Below, in pieces: positions 30,149 to 46,378 of a stretch of 64,000 nt of DNA. A model generated the notes under the pieces. That model was not told the DNA's origin. It did not search any database and saw nothing but the letters and a program-made list of their open reading frames with translations. This DNA is from Mycobacterium rhizamassiliense (GTDB taxonomy: Bacteria > Actinomycetota > Actinomycetes > Mycobacteriales > Mycobacteriaceae). The position numbers and the translations under genes are program-made. The DNA lies in NCBI RefSeq assembly GCF_900157375.1, contig NZ_LT721901.1:3520315-3584314 (forward strand). Reading direction: 5' to 3'. Every line of letters begins with the position of its first letter. Positions within the stretch are counted from its first letter, which is position 1.

Positions 30149-30595
30149 GTGACGACACCAGCGCAGGACGCGCCGTTGGTGTTCCCCTCTGTTGCATTCC
30201 GCCCGGTTCGCCTATTTGTGCTCAGCATCGCGATCACCGCGGTGGCTGTTCTCATCGCCGCCCTGTCCGGTCACGTGATGGTCGGGGTGTTCTTCGGCGT
30301 CGGCCTGCTGCTCGGTTTGCTCAATGCGCTTCTGGTGCGCCGCTCGGTCGCATCGATCACCGCGAAAGAGCATCCGATGAAAAGCACGATGGCGCTGAAT
30401 TCGGCGACGCGGCTCGCGATCATCACCGTGGTCGCTCTGATCGTTGCCTATGTTTTCCGGCCCGCCGGATTGGGCGTGCTGTTTGGCCTGGCACTGTTCC
30501 AGGTGTTGCTTGTGCTCTCGACCGCGCTGCCGGTCTGGAAGAAGCTGCGCACCGGAACCGAAGGGACGGAAGGGGGGAGCGCCAGTGATCACTGA
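30149..30595 (+). CDS. AtpI-like membrane protein of the ATP synthase operon (Rv1303-type)
   Basis: 148 residues with four TM helices (about 20-40, 45-65, 88-105, 110-130). It lies at the head of the atp operon and overlaps atpB by 11 bases. Position and topology match the ATP synthase protein I family, which assists assembly of the c-ring; Rv1303 is the M. tuberculosis counterpart. Sequence motifs are weak, so the role rests on context. Confidence 0.8.
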   Translation: MTTPAQDAPLVFPSVAFRPVRLFVLSIAITAVAVLIAALSGHVMVGVFFGVGLLLGLLNALLVRRSVASITAKEHPMKSTMALNSATRLAIITVVALIVAYVFRPAGLGVLFGLALFQVLLVLSTALPVWKKLRTGTEGTEGGSASDH

Positions 30596-31340
30596 GTCCA
30601 TCCTGGCCGCCCAGATCGAGGTCGGCGAGCATCACAAAGCCACCTGGCTTGGCATGACCGTCAACACCGACACGATCTTGTCGACCGCCATCGCCGCGGT
30701 GATCGTGATCACCATGGCGTTCTACCTGCGCTCCAAGGTCACCTCGAGGGACGTGCCGGGCGGGGTACAGCTGTTCTTCGAGGCGATCACGATCCAGATG
30801 CGCAACCAGGTGGAAAGCGCCATCGGCATGCGGGTCGCGCCGTTCGTGCTGCCGCTCGCGGTGACGATCTTCGTGTTCATCTTGATCTCGAACTGGCTGT
30901 CGGTCCTCCCGCTGCAGTACACCGAAAAGAGCGGAAAGACCACCGAGCTACTCTCGTCGGCGGCCGCCGACATCAACTACGTGCTGGCGTTGGCGTTGTT
31001 CGTTTTCGTCTGCTACCACGCGGCCGGGATTTGGCGCCGGGGCATCGTCGGACACCCACTCAAGGTGCTCAAGGGTCACGTGACGGTCCTCGCGCCGATC
31101 AACGTCGTCGAGGAACTCGCCAAGCCGATCTCGTTGTCGCTCCGACTCTTCGGCAATATTTTCGCCGGCGGCATTCTGGTCGCGCTCATCGCGATGTTTC
31201 CGCCGTACATCATGTGGCTGCCGAACGCGATCTGGAAATCGTTCGACCTGTTCGTCGGCGCCATCCAAGCTTTCATCTTCGCGCTGCTGACCGTCCTGTA
31301 CTTCAGCCAGGCGATGGAGCTAGACGAAGACCATCACTAA
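30585..31340 (+). CDS. atpB: ATP synthase subunit a
   Basis: 251 residues, the Fo stator subunit that forms the proton half-channels. The essential arginine is Arg187 in [15 protein letters not shown], and [20 protein letters not shown] completes the last helix. The GTG at 30585 gives the N-terminus expected from M. tuberculosis AtpB ([15 protein letters not shown]). The longer open frame upstream only overlaps the preceding gene. It is followed after 44 bp by atpE. Confidence 0.97.
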   Translation: MITESILAAQIEVGEHHKATWLGMTVNTDTILSTAIAAVIVITMAFYLRSKVTSRDVPGGVQLFFEAITIQMRNQVESAIGMRVAPFVLPLAVTIFVFILISNWLSVLPLQYTEKSGKTTELLSSAAADINYVLALALFVFVCYHAAGIWRRGIVGHPLKVLKGHVTVLAPINVVEELAKPISLSLRLFGNIFAGGILVALIAMFPPYIMWLPNAIWKSFDLFVGAIQAFIFALLTVLYFSQAMELDEDHH

Positions 31341-31375
31341 CAACTGTCCGGAGTTGGAAACCCAGCTATATATAG

Positions 31376-31636
<261 letters not shown>

Positions 31637-31644
31637 TTCGTGTG

Positions 31645-32148
31645 ATGGGTGACGCGCATCTGAGTGTTCTGGCATCCCGCCAGGTAGCAGAGGGAAACAA
31701 CTTCCTCGTACCGAACGGCACCTTTTTCTTCGTGCTGGCCATCTTCCTTATCGTGCTCGGCATCATTGGCACTTTCGTGGTGCCGCCGATACTGCGGGTG
31801 CTGCACGACCGCGATGCGATGGTCGCCAAGACCGTTGCCGATAACAAGAAGTCGGCCGAGCAGTTCGAAGCGGCGCAAGCCGACTACGACAAGGCGATGA
31901 AGGAAGCCCGCGTGCAAGCGTCGTCGCTACGCGACAACGCCCGCGCGGAAGGCCGCAAGGTGGTCGAGGATGCGCGCGCCCGTGCCGAACAGCAGATCTC
32001 GTCGACGTTACAGATGGCCGCCGAGCAATTGAAGCGGGAAAGGGACACCGTGGAATTGGATCTGCGTGCCAACGTGGCGACGATGTCGGCGACGCTCGCC
32101 AGCCGGATCCTCGGCGTGGACGTCACAAGCTCAACCGCGACAAGGTAA
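31645..32148 (+). CDS. atpF: ATP synthase subunit b
   Basis: 167 residues: one TM helix (about 27-48, [20 protein letters not shown]) and a long charged helix that forms part of the peripheral stalk. I use the ATG at 31645 (MGDAHLS), as in the M. tuberculosis protein; a GTG one codon earlier is possible. It pairs with the b-delta fusion protein encoded 7 bp downstream. Confidence 0.95.
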   Translation: MGDAHLSVLASRQVAEGNNFLVPNGTFFFVLAIFLIVLGIIGTFVVPPILRVLHDRDAMVAKTVADNKKSAEQFEAAQADYDKAMKEARVQASSLRDNARAEGRKVVEDARARAEQQISSTLQMAAEQLKRERDTVELDLRANVATMSATLASRILGVDVTSSTATR

Positions 32149-32155
32149 TCAGAGG

Positions 32156-33496
32156 ATGTCGACATTTATCGGGCAGCTGGTCGGGTTTGCGGCCATTGTC
32201 TTCTTGGTCGTGCGCTTTGTTGTGCCGCCGGTTCGCAACATGATGGCGGCGCAACAGAACTCGGTGCGCCAGCAGCTGGATGACTCGGCGGCGGCCGCCG
32301 AACGTTTGACCGAATCGACTGCGGCCCACAGCAAGGCGGTGCAGGCCGCCGAATCGGAAGCCAACGAGGTCGTCGAAGAGGCGAAGGTCGACGCCGAGCG
32401 CATCACCGAGCTACTACGCGCTCAGGCCGACATCGAGTCGGAGCGCATCACGGGACAGGGTGCCCGACAGATCGAATTGCTGCGGACGCAGATGACTCGT
32501 CAGCTTCGCCTCGAGCTTGGTCACGAATCCGTGCGCCAGGCAGAGGAATTGGTGCGCAACTATGTCGCCGACGCGACGCAGCAGGCGGCCACCGTCGATC
32601 GCTTCCTGGACGAGCTCGATGCCATGGCGCCGGCAGCGGCCGACGTCAAGTACCCCTTGATGGCGAGGGTTCGCTCGGCCAGTCGGCGGGCGCTGAAAAG
32701 CGTCACGGACCGGTTCGACACCATAGCCAAGGATCTCGACGTCCAAGGCTTGGAAAAGCTTGCCGCTGAGCTGGTTCCGGTGGCCAAAATGTTGAACGGC
32801 GAAATCGTCGTCACCCGGTATCTCACCTTGCCTTCCGAAGACGCCGCGCCCAGGGTCAGGTTGCTCGAGCGGCTGCTGTCCGGGAAGGTCGGCGATCCCA
32901 CCCTGGAGCTGCTGAGGGCAGCCGTATCGGAGCGATGGTCTGCCAATTCCGACCTGATCGACTCCATCGAACACGTGGCGCGACAAGCGCTGTTGGAAGT
33001 CGCCGCCCGCGAGGATCGCGTCGACGAGGTCGAAGAGCAGTTGTTCCGCTTTGCCCGAATCCTGGAATCGCAGCCACGCCTTTCCGTCCTCCTGGGCGAG
33101 TACGGGGCTCCCTCGGACGGCCGAGTCGAGTTGCTGCGCAATGTGCTCAAAAGCGCGACCGGCAGAAGCAACAGGATCACGAACGCGTTGCTCTCCCAGA
33201 CAATTGAGCTGCTGAGGGGTCAATCGGCCGACGATGCCGTGATGTTCCTGGCCGAAGCGGCGGTGGCGCGGCGCAACGAAGTAGTCGCGCAGGTAAGCGC
33301 GGCGGCCGAGCTCGGCGACGCCCAGCGCACTCGCCTCACCGAGGTGCTCAGCCGCATCTATGGTCATCCGGTGGCCGTGCAGCTGCAGATCGACGCCACG
33401 CTGCTGGGTGGGCTCCTCATCTCCGTGGCCGACGAAGTGATCGACGGGACGCTCTCGTCCCGTCTGACCGCCGCCGAGGCTCGACTGCCCGAGTGA
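32156..33496 (+). CDS. atpH: ATP synthase b-delta fusion subunit
   Basis: 446 residues. The N-terminus is a second b-type subunit (TM helix 5-25, [19 protein letters not shown], then a helical stalk to about 165). The C-terminal half (about 270-446) is the delta/OSCP domain, ending [37 protein letters not shown]. The fusion is the mycobacterial form and has the same length as Rv1307. The reading frame is also open for 90 bases upstream, but the ATG at 32156 is preceded by AGAGG and starts at the TM helix. Confidence 0.96.
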   Translation: MSTFIGQLVGFAAIVFLVVRFVVPPVRNMMAAQQNSVRQQLDDSAAAAERLTESTAAHSKAVQAAESEANEVVEEAKVDAERITELLRAQADIESERITGQGARQIELLRTQMTRQLRLELGHESVRQAEELVRNYVADATQQAATVDRFLDELDAMAPAAADVKYPLMARVRSASRRALKSVTDRFDTIAKDLDVQGLEKLAAELVPVAKMLNGEIVVTRYLTLPSEDAAPRVRLLERLLSGKVGDPTLELLRAAVSERWSANSDLIDSIEHVARQALLEVAAREDRVDEVEEQLFRFARILESQPRLSVLLGEYGAPSDGRVELLRNVLKSATGRSNRITNALLSQTIELLRGQSADDAVMFLAEAAVARRNEVVAQVSAAAELGDAQRTRLTEVLSRIYGHPVAVQLQIDATLLGGLLISVADEVIDGTLSSRLTAAEARLPE

Positions 33497-33540
33497 AGAC
33501 GAACTAGTCAGCAATAATCGAAGTAGGAAGACGAAAAGCT

Positions 33541-35214
33541 ATGGCCGAGTTGACGATCTCCGCTAATGACATCCAGAGCGCGATCGAAGAGTATGTAGAG
33601 TCCTTCACCTCCGAAACCTCCCGCGAGGAGGTCGGCACCGTCATCGACGCCGGAGACGGCATCGCGCACGTCGAGGGTTTGCCGTCGGTGATGACCCAGG
33701 AGCTGCTCGAATTCCCCGGCGGGGTCCTCGGCGTCGCCCTCAACCTCGACGAGCACAGCGTCGGCACGGTGATCCTCGGTGACTTCGAGAAGATCGAACA
33801 AGGCCAGCAGGTCAAGCGCACCAACGAGGTCCTGTCGGTCCCCGTCGGTGACAATTTCCTGGGCCGGGTGGTCAACCCGCTGGGCCAGCCGATCGACGGC
33901 GGCGGCGACATCGAACCCGAGACGCGCCGCGCGCTGGAACTACAGGCGCCCTCAGTGGTGCAGCGGCAGAGCGTCAGTGAGCCGCTGCAGACCGGTATCA
34001 AGGCCATCGACGCCATGACACCGATCGGCCGCGGCCAGCGTCAGCTGATCATCGGCGACCGCAAGACCGGCAAGACCACGGTCTGTGTCGACACGATCCT
34101 CAACCAGCGCCAGAACTGGGAGACGGGCGACGAGAAAAAGCAGGTGCGCTGCGTCTACGTGGCCATCGGGCAAAAGGGCACCACCATCGCGTCCGTGCGT
34201 CGCACGCTGGAAGAGGGCGGCGCGATGGACTACACCACCATCGTCGCGGCGCCGGCCTCGGATGCCGCGGGCTTCAAATGGCTTGCGCCGTATGCGGGTT
34301 CGGCGATCGCTCAGCACTGGATGTACCAGGGCAAGCATGTGCTGATCGTCTTCGACGACCTGACCAAGCAGGCCGAGGCGTACCGCGCGATCTCACTGCT
34401 GCTGCGCCGCCCGCCCGGGCGCGAGGCCTATCCCGGTGACGTCTTCTATCTGCACTCGCGGCTGCTCGAGCGCTGCGGGAAGCTCTCGGACGAGCTCGGT
34501 GCCGGTTCGCTGACCGGGTTGCCGATCATCGAGACCAAGGCCAACGACATCTCGGCCTACATCCCGACGAACGTCATCTCGATCACCGACGGACAGTGCT
34601 TCTTGGAGACCGACCTGTTCAACCAGGGTGTCCGGCCCGCCATCAACGTCGGCGTGTCCGTGTCCCGGGTCGGCGGCGCGGCACAGATCAAGGCCATGAA
34701 AGAGGTGGCCGGAAGTCTCCGCCTGGACCTGTCGCAGTACCGCGAATTGGAGTCCTTCGCCGCGTTCGCCTCTGATCTGGACGCCACCTCGAAGGCGCAG
34801 TTGGAGCGGGGCGCGCGGTTGGTCGAGTTGCTCAAGCAACCGCAGAACCAGCCGATGCCCGTCGAGGAGCAAGTGGTTTCGATGTTCCTGGGCACCGGCG
34901 GCCACGTGGACTCGGTGCCGGTCGAGGATGTCAGGCGGTTCGAAACCGAACTGCTGGACCACATCCGGGGCTCCGAGGAGAAAATCCTCGAGGAGATCCG
35001 CAAGAGCCAGAAGCTCAGTGAGGAAAACGCCGACGCGCTCACCGAGGTCATCAAGCACTTCAAGAAGGGCTTCGCGGCAACGGGTGGTGGGTCGGTGGTG
35101 CCGGACGAGCATGCCGAGGCCAAGGACGTCGACGACAAGGAATCGGTCAAGGTCAAAAAGGCTGAGCCCAAGGACACGGACAGCAAGAGCGAGTCCAAGA
35201 AGGATAAGAAGTAG
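33541..35214 (+). CDS. atpA: ATP synthase subunit alpha
   Basis: 557 residues of F1 alpha. The Walker A is GDRKTGKTT (Lys178), and the alpha-specific [15 protein letters not shown] and [16 protein letters not shown] are present. The C-terminus runs about 30-40 residues past the usual alpha end with a highly charged tail ([20 protein letters not shown]). Such a C-terminal extension is known in mycobacteria to hold back ATP hydrolysis. Ribosome site GTAGGAAGA. atpG follows 6 bp downstream. Confidence 0.97.
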   Translation: MAELTISANDIQSAIEEYVESFTSETSREEVGTVIDAGDGIAHVEGLPSVMTQELLEFPGGVLGVALNLDEHSVGTVILGDFEKIEQGQQVKRTNEVLSVPVGDNFLGRVVNPLGQPIDGGGDIEPETRRALELQAPSVVQRQSVSEPLQTGIKAIDAMTPIGRGQRQLIIGDRKTGKTTVCVDTILNQRQNWETGDEKKQVRCVYVAIGQKGTTIASVRRTLEEGGAMDYTTIVAAPASDAAGFKWLAPYAGSAIAQHWMYQGKHVLIVFDDLTKQAEAYRAISLLLRRPPGREAYPGDVFYLHSRLLERCGKLSDELGAGSLTGLPIIETKANDISAYIPTNVISITDGQCFLETDLFNQGVRPAINVGVSVSRVGGAAQIKAMKEVAGSLRLDLSQYRELESFAAFASDLDATSKAQLERGARLVELLKQPQNQPMPVEEQVVSMFLGTGGHVDSVPVEDVRRFETELLDHIRGSEEKILEEIRKSQKLSEENADALTEVIKHFKKGFAATGGGSVVPDEHAEAKDVDDKESVKVKKAEPKDTDSKSESKKDKK

Positions 35215-35220
35215 CTATCG

Positions 35221-37615
<2,395 letters not shown>

Positions 37616-37644
37616 CCTCAGGCCGAGTCGAAAGGTGGTGTGGC

Positions 37645-38010
37645 ATGGCCGAATTGAACGTTGAGATCGTCTCTGTCGACCGCAAGATTTGGTCGGGTGA
37701 GGGAACGTTCTTGTTTACTCGCACCACCGCCGGCGACATCGGAATCCTGCCCCGCCATATCCCGCTGGTCGCCCAGTTGGTCGACGACGCGATGGTGCGT
37801 GTCGAACGGGAAGGCGAAGACGATCTGCGGATCGCTGTGGATGGTGGGTTCCTTTCGGTTACCGAGGAGACCGTGACCATTCTCGCCGAATCCGCAGAGT
37901 TCGCTTCGGAGATCGACGAGAGCGCCGCCAAGTCGGACTCGGAGTCCGACGATCCCCGGATTGCCGCCAGAGGACGCGCGAGGCTGCGCGCCGTCGGCGC
38001 GATTGACTAA
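37645..38010 (+). CDS. atpC: ATP synthase subunit epsilon
   Basis: 121 residues: N-terminal beta-sandwich ([32 protein letters not shown]) and a short C-terminal helix region ending [11 protein letters not shown]. The C-terminal domain is shorter than in E. coli, as in other mycobacteria. Ribosome site AAAGGTGGTG. It closes the F1 genes; an Rv1312-type gene follows 6 bp downstream. Confidence 0.95.
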   Translation: MAELNVEIVSVDRKIWSGEGTFLFTRTTAGDIGILPRHIPLVAQLVDDAMVRVEREGEDDLRIAVDGGFLSVTEETVTILAESAEFASEIDESAAKSDSESDDPRIAARGRARLRAVGAID

Positions 38011-38016
38011 CCGCCG

Positions 38017-38460
38017 ATGAGCGCGTCCATGGTCGGCATGGTCGTGCTGGTACTAGTGCTGGGGGTGGCGGTCCTCGCCCTGAGCTACCGGCTGTGGAAG
38101 CTGCGACAGGGCGGAACGGCCGGGATCATGCGCGATATCCCCGCGGTCCGCGGTCACGGCTGGCGGCACGGGGTGATTCGCTACCGCGGCGGTGAAGCGG
38201 CCTTCTATCGGCTGTCGAGCCTGCGCTTGTGGCCGGATCGCCGCCTGGGCCGGCGCGGCGTGGAGATCGTCGCCCGGCGGGCGCCACGCGGCGACGAATT
38301 CGACATCATGACCGACGAGATCGTCGTATTGGAACTGCGCGACACCACCCAGGACCGCAGGTCGGGCTACGAGCTGGCGCTCGACCAGGGTGCGCTGACC
38401 GCGTTCCTGTCCTGGCTGGAGTCGCGTCCGTCACCGCGCGCCCGTAAGCGCAGCGTCTAG
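38017..38460 (+). CDS. DUF2550 membrane-anchored protein (Rv1312-type)
   Basis: 147 residues: one N-terminal TM helix (about 5-25, VGMVVLVLVLGVAVLALSYR) and a cytoplasmic domain (GHGWRHGVIRYRGGEAAFYR, then LWPDRRLGRRGVEIVARR). This matches the conserved mycobacterial protein at the end of the atp operon. The function is unknown; the 6-bp spacing to atpC says it is co-expressed with ATP synthase. Confidence 0.85.
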   Translation: MSASMVGMVVLVLVLGVAVLALSYRLWKLRQGGTAGIMRDIPAVRGHGWRHGVIRYRGGEAAFYRLSSLRLWPDRRLGRRGVEIVARRAPRGDEFDIMTDEIVVLELRDTTQDRRSGYELALDQGALTAFLSWLESRPSPRARKRSV

Positions 38461-38479
38461 CGAGGAATCACTTGCGGGA

Positions 38480-39055
38480 CTATCGCTTTTGCCCGCCCGG
38501 CTGCCACAGGACATCCCCATCGGGATTGGCCACCCGCGACAGGATGAAGAGCAGATCCGACAGCCGGTTCAGGTACTTCGCGGGTAGCACGCTGACGCCG
38601 TCCTGGTGAGCGTCGACGGCGGCCCACGCCGACCGTTCGGCGCGACGCACGATGGTCCGCGCCACGTGCAGCAGCGCCGAGAGCGCCGAACCGCCCGGCA
38701 GCACAAAGGAATTCAGCGCGGGCAGGGGCTCGTTGAAGGTGTCGCACCAGCCCTCGAGGCGATCGATGTAGGCCTGCGGAACCCGCAGCGGCGGATGCTC
38801 GGGATCGGGCACCACCGGGGTCGAGAGGTCCGCGCCGGCGTCGAATAGGTCATTCTGTATTTGCCGCAGCACATCAGCGATTTTCTGGTCGGGCTGACCG
38901 AGTGCGATCGCCACGCCGATCGCGGAGTTCGCCTCGTCACAGTCCGCATACGCGGCCAGACGCGGATCGTTCTTCGAAACCCGTGAGAAGTCGCTCAATC
39001 CCGTGGTTCCGTCGTCGCCGGTCCGCGTATAGATGCGGGTCAGGTGTACTGCCAT
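38480..39055 (-). CDS. Cob(I)alamin adenosyltransferase, PduO type
   Basis: A 191-residue helical-bundle enzyme that attaches the 5'-deoxyadenosyl group to cob(I)alamin. The ATP-binding N-terminus is TRIYTRTGDDGTTGLSDFSR, with the conserved AYADCDEANSAIGVAIA and RTIVRRAERSAWAA, then LNRLSDLLFILSR near the end. Corresponds to Rv1314c. The ATG at 39055 (MAVHLTR) is preferred to 39061. It is divergent from murA, 69 bp apart. In M. tuberculosis IS1557 lies between Rv1312 and this gene; here the gap is only 19 bp and no element is present. Confidence 0.93.
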   Translation of the reverse strand: MAVHLTRIYTRTGDDGTTGLSDFSRVSKNDPRLAAYADCDEANSAIGVAIALGQPDQKIADVLRQIQNDLFDAGADLSTPVVPDPEHPPLRVPQAYIDRLEGWCDTFNEPLPALNSFVLPGGSALSALLHVARTIVRRAERSAWAAVDAHQDGVSVLPAKYLNRLSDLLFILSRVANPDGDVLWQPGGQKR

Positions 39056-39088
39056 GAACAAACCGTACTCGGCGACCGACCAGGCTGA

Positions 39089-39117
39089 CTGACAAGCCGA
39101 AACCGCATCACTAGACT
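39089..39117 (+). promoter_or_regulatory. murA promoter
   Basis: CTGACA (39089-39094), 17 bases, TAGACT (39112-39117). The -10 ends 7 bases before the GTG at 39125, giving a leaderless message and fixing the start. Confidence 0.6.
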
Positions 39118-39124
39118 GATGCGG

Positions 39125-40378
39125 GTGGCAGAGCGATTCGTGGTGACCGGCGGCAACCGGTTGTCAGGTGAAGTCGCTGTAGGGGGCGCCAAGAACAGCG
39201 TGCTCAAGCTGATGGCCGCCACTTTGCTGGCCGAAGGCACCAGCACCATCACCAATTGCCCCGACATCCTCGACGTCCCGCTGATGGCCGAGGTGCTGCG
39301 CGGCCTGGGTGCCACCGTTGAGCTCGACGGCGACGTCGCCCGCATCACCTCGCCGGACGAACCCAAGTACGACGCGGACTTCGCGGCGGTACGGCAGTTT
39401 CGCGCCTCGGTCTGTGTGCTGGGGCCGCTGGTCGGGCGGTGCAAGCGTGCCAAGGTCGCCCTGCCCGGCGGTGATGCGATCGGATCGCGCCCGCTGGACA
39501 TGCATCAGGCCGGCCTGCGCCAACTGGGCGCGCAGTGCAATATCGAGCACGGTTGCGTCGTCGCGCAGGCAGATACCTTGCGGGGCGCGGAGATTCAGCT
39601 CGAGTTCCCGTCGGTGGGGGCCACCGAGAACATCCTGATGGCCGCCGTGGTGGCCGAGGGCGTCACCACGATTCACAACGCGGCCCGCGAACCCGACGTG
39701 GTCGACCTGTGCACGATGCTCAACCAAATGGGCGCCCAGGTCGAAGGCGCCGGCTCGCCGACGATGACCATCACCGGAGTTCCGCGGCTATATCCCACCG
39801 AGCACCGCGTGATCGGGGACCGCATCGTCGCCGCCACCTGGGGCATCGCCGCCGCGATCACCCGCGGCGATATCTCGATCACCGGCATCGACCCCGCGCA
39901 CCTGCAGGTGGTGCTGCATAAGCTGCACGACGCGGGCGCCACGGTCACCCAAACCGACAATAGTTTCCGGGTGACTCAGTACGAGCGTCCGAAGGCCGTC
40001 AACGTGGCCACGCTGCCGTTCCCCGGATTTCCGACCGACCTGCAGCCGATGGCGATCGCGCTGGCGTCGATCGCCGACGGTACGTCGATGATCACGGAAA
40101 ACGTGTTCGAAGCACGCTTCCGTTTCGTCGAGGAAATGATCAGGCTCGGCGCCGATGCCCGCACGGACGGGCATCACGCCGTGGTGCGCGGCCTCCCGCA
40201 ATTGTCCAGCGCCCCGGTGTGGTGCTCGGATATCCGGGCCGGCGCCGGCCTGGTACTCGCCGGGCTCGTCGCCGACGGCGACACCGAGGTCCACGACGTG
40301 TTCCACATCGATCGCGGCTACCCATTGTTCGTGGAAAACCTGGCGATTTTGGGAGCGGAGATCGAGCGGGTACAGTAA
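39125..40378 (+). CDS. murA: UDP-N-acetylglucosamine 1-carboxyvinyltransferase
   Basis: A 417-residue EPSP-synthase-like enzyme adding enolpyruvate to UDP-GlcNAc, the first committed step of peptidoglycan synthesis. Key segments are [19 protein letters not shown] (near 19), [14 protein letters not shown] (near 92) and the active-site loop [15 protein letters not shown]. The usual catalytic cysteine is replaced by Asp117, the mycobacterial change that makes the enzyme insensitive to fosfomycin. Start GTG at 39125 agrees with the promoter geometry and with Asp117 numbering; an ATG two codons upstream is the alternative. The rrn promoters begin about 57 bp after the stop. Confidence 0.96.
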   Translation: MAERFVVTGGNRLSGEVAVGGAKNSVLKLMAATLLAEGTSTITNCPDILDVPLMAEVLRGLGATVELDGDVARITSPDEPKYDADFAAVRQFRASVCVLGPLVGRCKRAKVALPGGDAIGSRPLDMHQAGLRQLGAQCNIEHGCVVAQADTLRGAEIQLEFPSVGATENILMAAVVAEGVTTIHNAAREPDVVDLCTMLNQMGAQVEGAGSPTMTITGVPRLYPTEHRVIGDRIVAATWGIAAAITRGDISITGIDPAHLQVVLHKLHDAGATVTQTDNSFRVTQYERPKAVNVATLPFPGFPTDLQPMAIALASIADGTSMITENVFEARFRFVEEMIRLGADARTDGHHAVVRGLPQLSSAPVWCSDIRAGAGLVLAGLVADGDTEVHDVFHIDRGYPLFVENLAILGAEIERVQ

Positions 40379-40435
40379 CCAAAGTCAGTGCCCCACAGGC
40401 GCGGTCACCCCTCGAAGGAGACCGAGACCGAGGCC

Positions 40436-40465
40436 TTGACTCCTTCGCCGGACTGGTACTAACCT
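40436..40465 (+). promoter_or_regulatory. rrn promoter, upstream copy (P1-type)
   Basis: TTGACT (40436-40441), 18 bases, TAACCT (40460-40465). It is about 57 bp after murA and 78 bp before a second promoter of the same build. The context TTGACTCC-x3-GCCGG is shared by both copies. Confidence 0.75.
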
Positions 40466-40513
40466 GGCACGGCAACTCCCGCCGCGGACATCGAGACCGC
40501 AGAAAATTGGGAG

Positions 40514-40543
40514 TTGACTCCACTGCCGGGTTTGTATTAAGCT
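40514..40543 (+). promoter_or_regulatory. rrn promoter, downstream copy (PCL1-type)
   Basis: TTGACT (40514-40519), 18 bases, TAAGCT (40538-40543), followed by GGCAGGGTTGCCCCGAAG. This sequence closely matches the conserved PCL1 promoter of slow-growing mycobacteria as I recall it. Confidence 0.85.
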
Positions 40544-40582
40544 GGCAGGGTTGCCCCGAAGCGGGCGAAACAAGCAAGAAGT

Positions 40583-40602
40583 GTTGTTTGAGAACTCAAT
40601 AG
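40583..40602 (+). promoter_or_regulatory. BoxA-type antitermination element in the rrn leader
   Basis: GTTGTTTGAGAACTCAATAG is the conserved mycobacterial rrn leader element holding boxA (TTTGAGAACTC). It binds the Nus factor complex, which keeps RNA polymerase from terminating in rRNA genes. Confidence 0.7.
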
Positions 40603-40636
40603 TGTGTTTGGTGTTTTTGTTTGTTGTTGTTTTTTT

Positions 40637-40680
40637 GACCATACTTTTACACTCCCCGTGTGTGAGTATGGTCGTTTTTT
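40637..40680 (+). terminator. Terminator-like hairpin in the rrn leader
   Basis: GACCATACT (40637-40645) pairs perfectly with AGTATGGTC (40665-40673), with an inner ACAC/GTGT stem, followed by GTTTTTT. It has the shape of an intrinsic terminator yet sits before 16S, just after boxA. It is probably read through by the antitermination complex, or serves as a processing stem. A CCTCG-TTTAT-CGAGG hairpin lies further on, just before 16S. Confidence 0.55.
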
Positions 40681-40755
40681 GATGCCAGTTATATGGCGTC
40701 TTTTTGTTAGGTCAGATTTTCTCTGATTTGAAATTCACCTCGTTTATCGAGGAGA

Positions 40756-45637
<4,882 letters not shown>

Positions 45638-45726
45638 ACATCGCAACCACTGTTCTTTCCGTGACTTTTAGTCGCGCGAATACCACACCCCCCACCAGAA
45701 CACTTGAATGGTAAAAATAAATAGAG

Positions 45727-45841
45727 TTACGGCGGCCACAGCGACAGGGAAACGCCCGGTCCCATTCCGAACCCGGAAGCTAAGCCTGTCAGCGCCAATG
45801 ATACTGCCCAGTCGGGTGGAAAAGTAGGACACCGCCGAACA
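45727..45841 (+). rRNA. rrf: 5S ribosomal RNA
   Basis: About 115 nt. ACGGCGGCCACAGCGACAGG at the 5' end pairs with CACCGCCGAACA at the 3' end, and the conserved loop CCCATTCCGAACCCGGAAGC is present. It follows 23S after an 89-bp spacer and is followed directly by a strong terminator. Confidence 0.97.
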
Positions 45842-45845
45842 TACA

Positions 45846-45886
45846 CAAAAACACCCCCTGCAAAGGGGGTGTTTTTGCATTTTTAT
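45846..45886 (+). terminator. Rho-independent terminator of the rrn operon
   Basis: CAAAAACACCCCCT (45846-45859) and AGGGGGTGTTTTTG (45864-45877) form a perfect 14-bp stem closed by a GCAA tetraloop, followed by CATTTTTATTT. This is a canonical intrinsic terminator, which is uncommon in mycobacteria, five bases after 5S. Confidence 0.93.
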
Positions 45887-46378
45887 TTAGTCGAATAGCG
45901 TCAAATTGGCTCGTTGCTTTTCTAAATCGAGCAGCGTTCGCTTTCGGCCGAGCCCGCCGCCGAATCCGGTCAGGCTGCCATTGGCGCCAATGACCCGATG
46001 GCACGGAACGATAATCGCAATCGGATTATGGCCATTGGCCAATCCGACCGCGCGTGCGGCGCCTGGCGCCCCGATTTGTGCGGCGATTTCTCCGTAGGAT
46101 CGGGTTTCGCCGTAGGGGATCGTCAGCAGTGCTCGCCAGACTCGCCGCTGAAACTCGGTGCCCTGTAGATCCAGGTCCAGGTCGAAAGCGGTGAGCTCGC
46201 CGGCGAAATACGCGCGCAGCTGTTCGACGGCTTTGTCGAAAGCCTGCTGGTCGGGCGACCAGTCGGTACGGCTGGGCTCATACGTCTGGTCGACCATTCG
46301 AAGATTGGACAGCACCGAGCCGCACCCGGCGAGAGTCAGGAGCCCGATCGGGCTGTCGATGGTGCGGTACTGGATCAT
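45887..46378 (-). CDS. ogt: Methylated-DNA-protein-cysteine methyltransferase
   Basis: A 163-residue suicide repair protein that removes the methyl group from O6-methylguanine. The acceptor is Cys126 in IIVPCHRVIG, the same number as in M. tuberculosis Ogt. The HTH FQRRVWRALLTIPYGETRSY and the final GGGLGRKRTLLDLE are also typical. The ATG at 46378 (MIQYRTIDSP) overlaps the alkA stop by four bases; the open frame further upstream is only an overlap with alkA. Convergent with the rrn terminator. Confidence 0.97.
   Translation of the reverse strand: MIQYRTIDSPIGLLTLAGCGSVLSNLRMVDQTYEPSRTDWSPDQQAFDKAVEQLRAYFAGELTAFDLDLDLQGTEFQRRVWRALLTIPYGETRSYGEIAAQIGAPGAARAVGLANGHNPIAIIVPCHRVIGANGSLTGFGGGLGRKRTLLDLEKQRANLTLFD

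Noticed and set aside
38461-38479. Site where M. tuberculosis carries IS1557
   Set aside because: Only 19 bp separate the two genes here, with no inverted repeats or transposase remnant.
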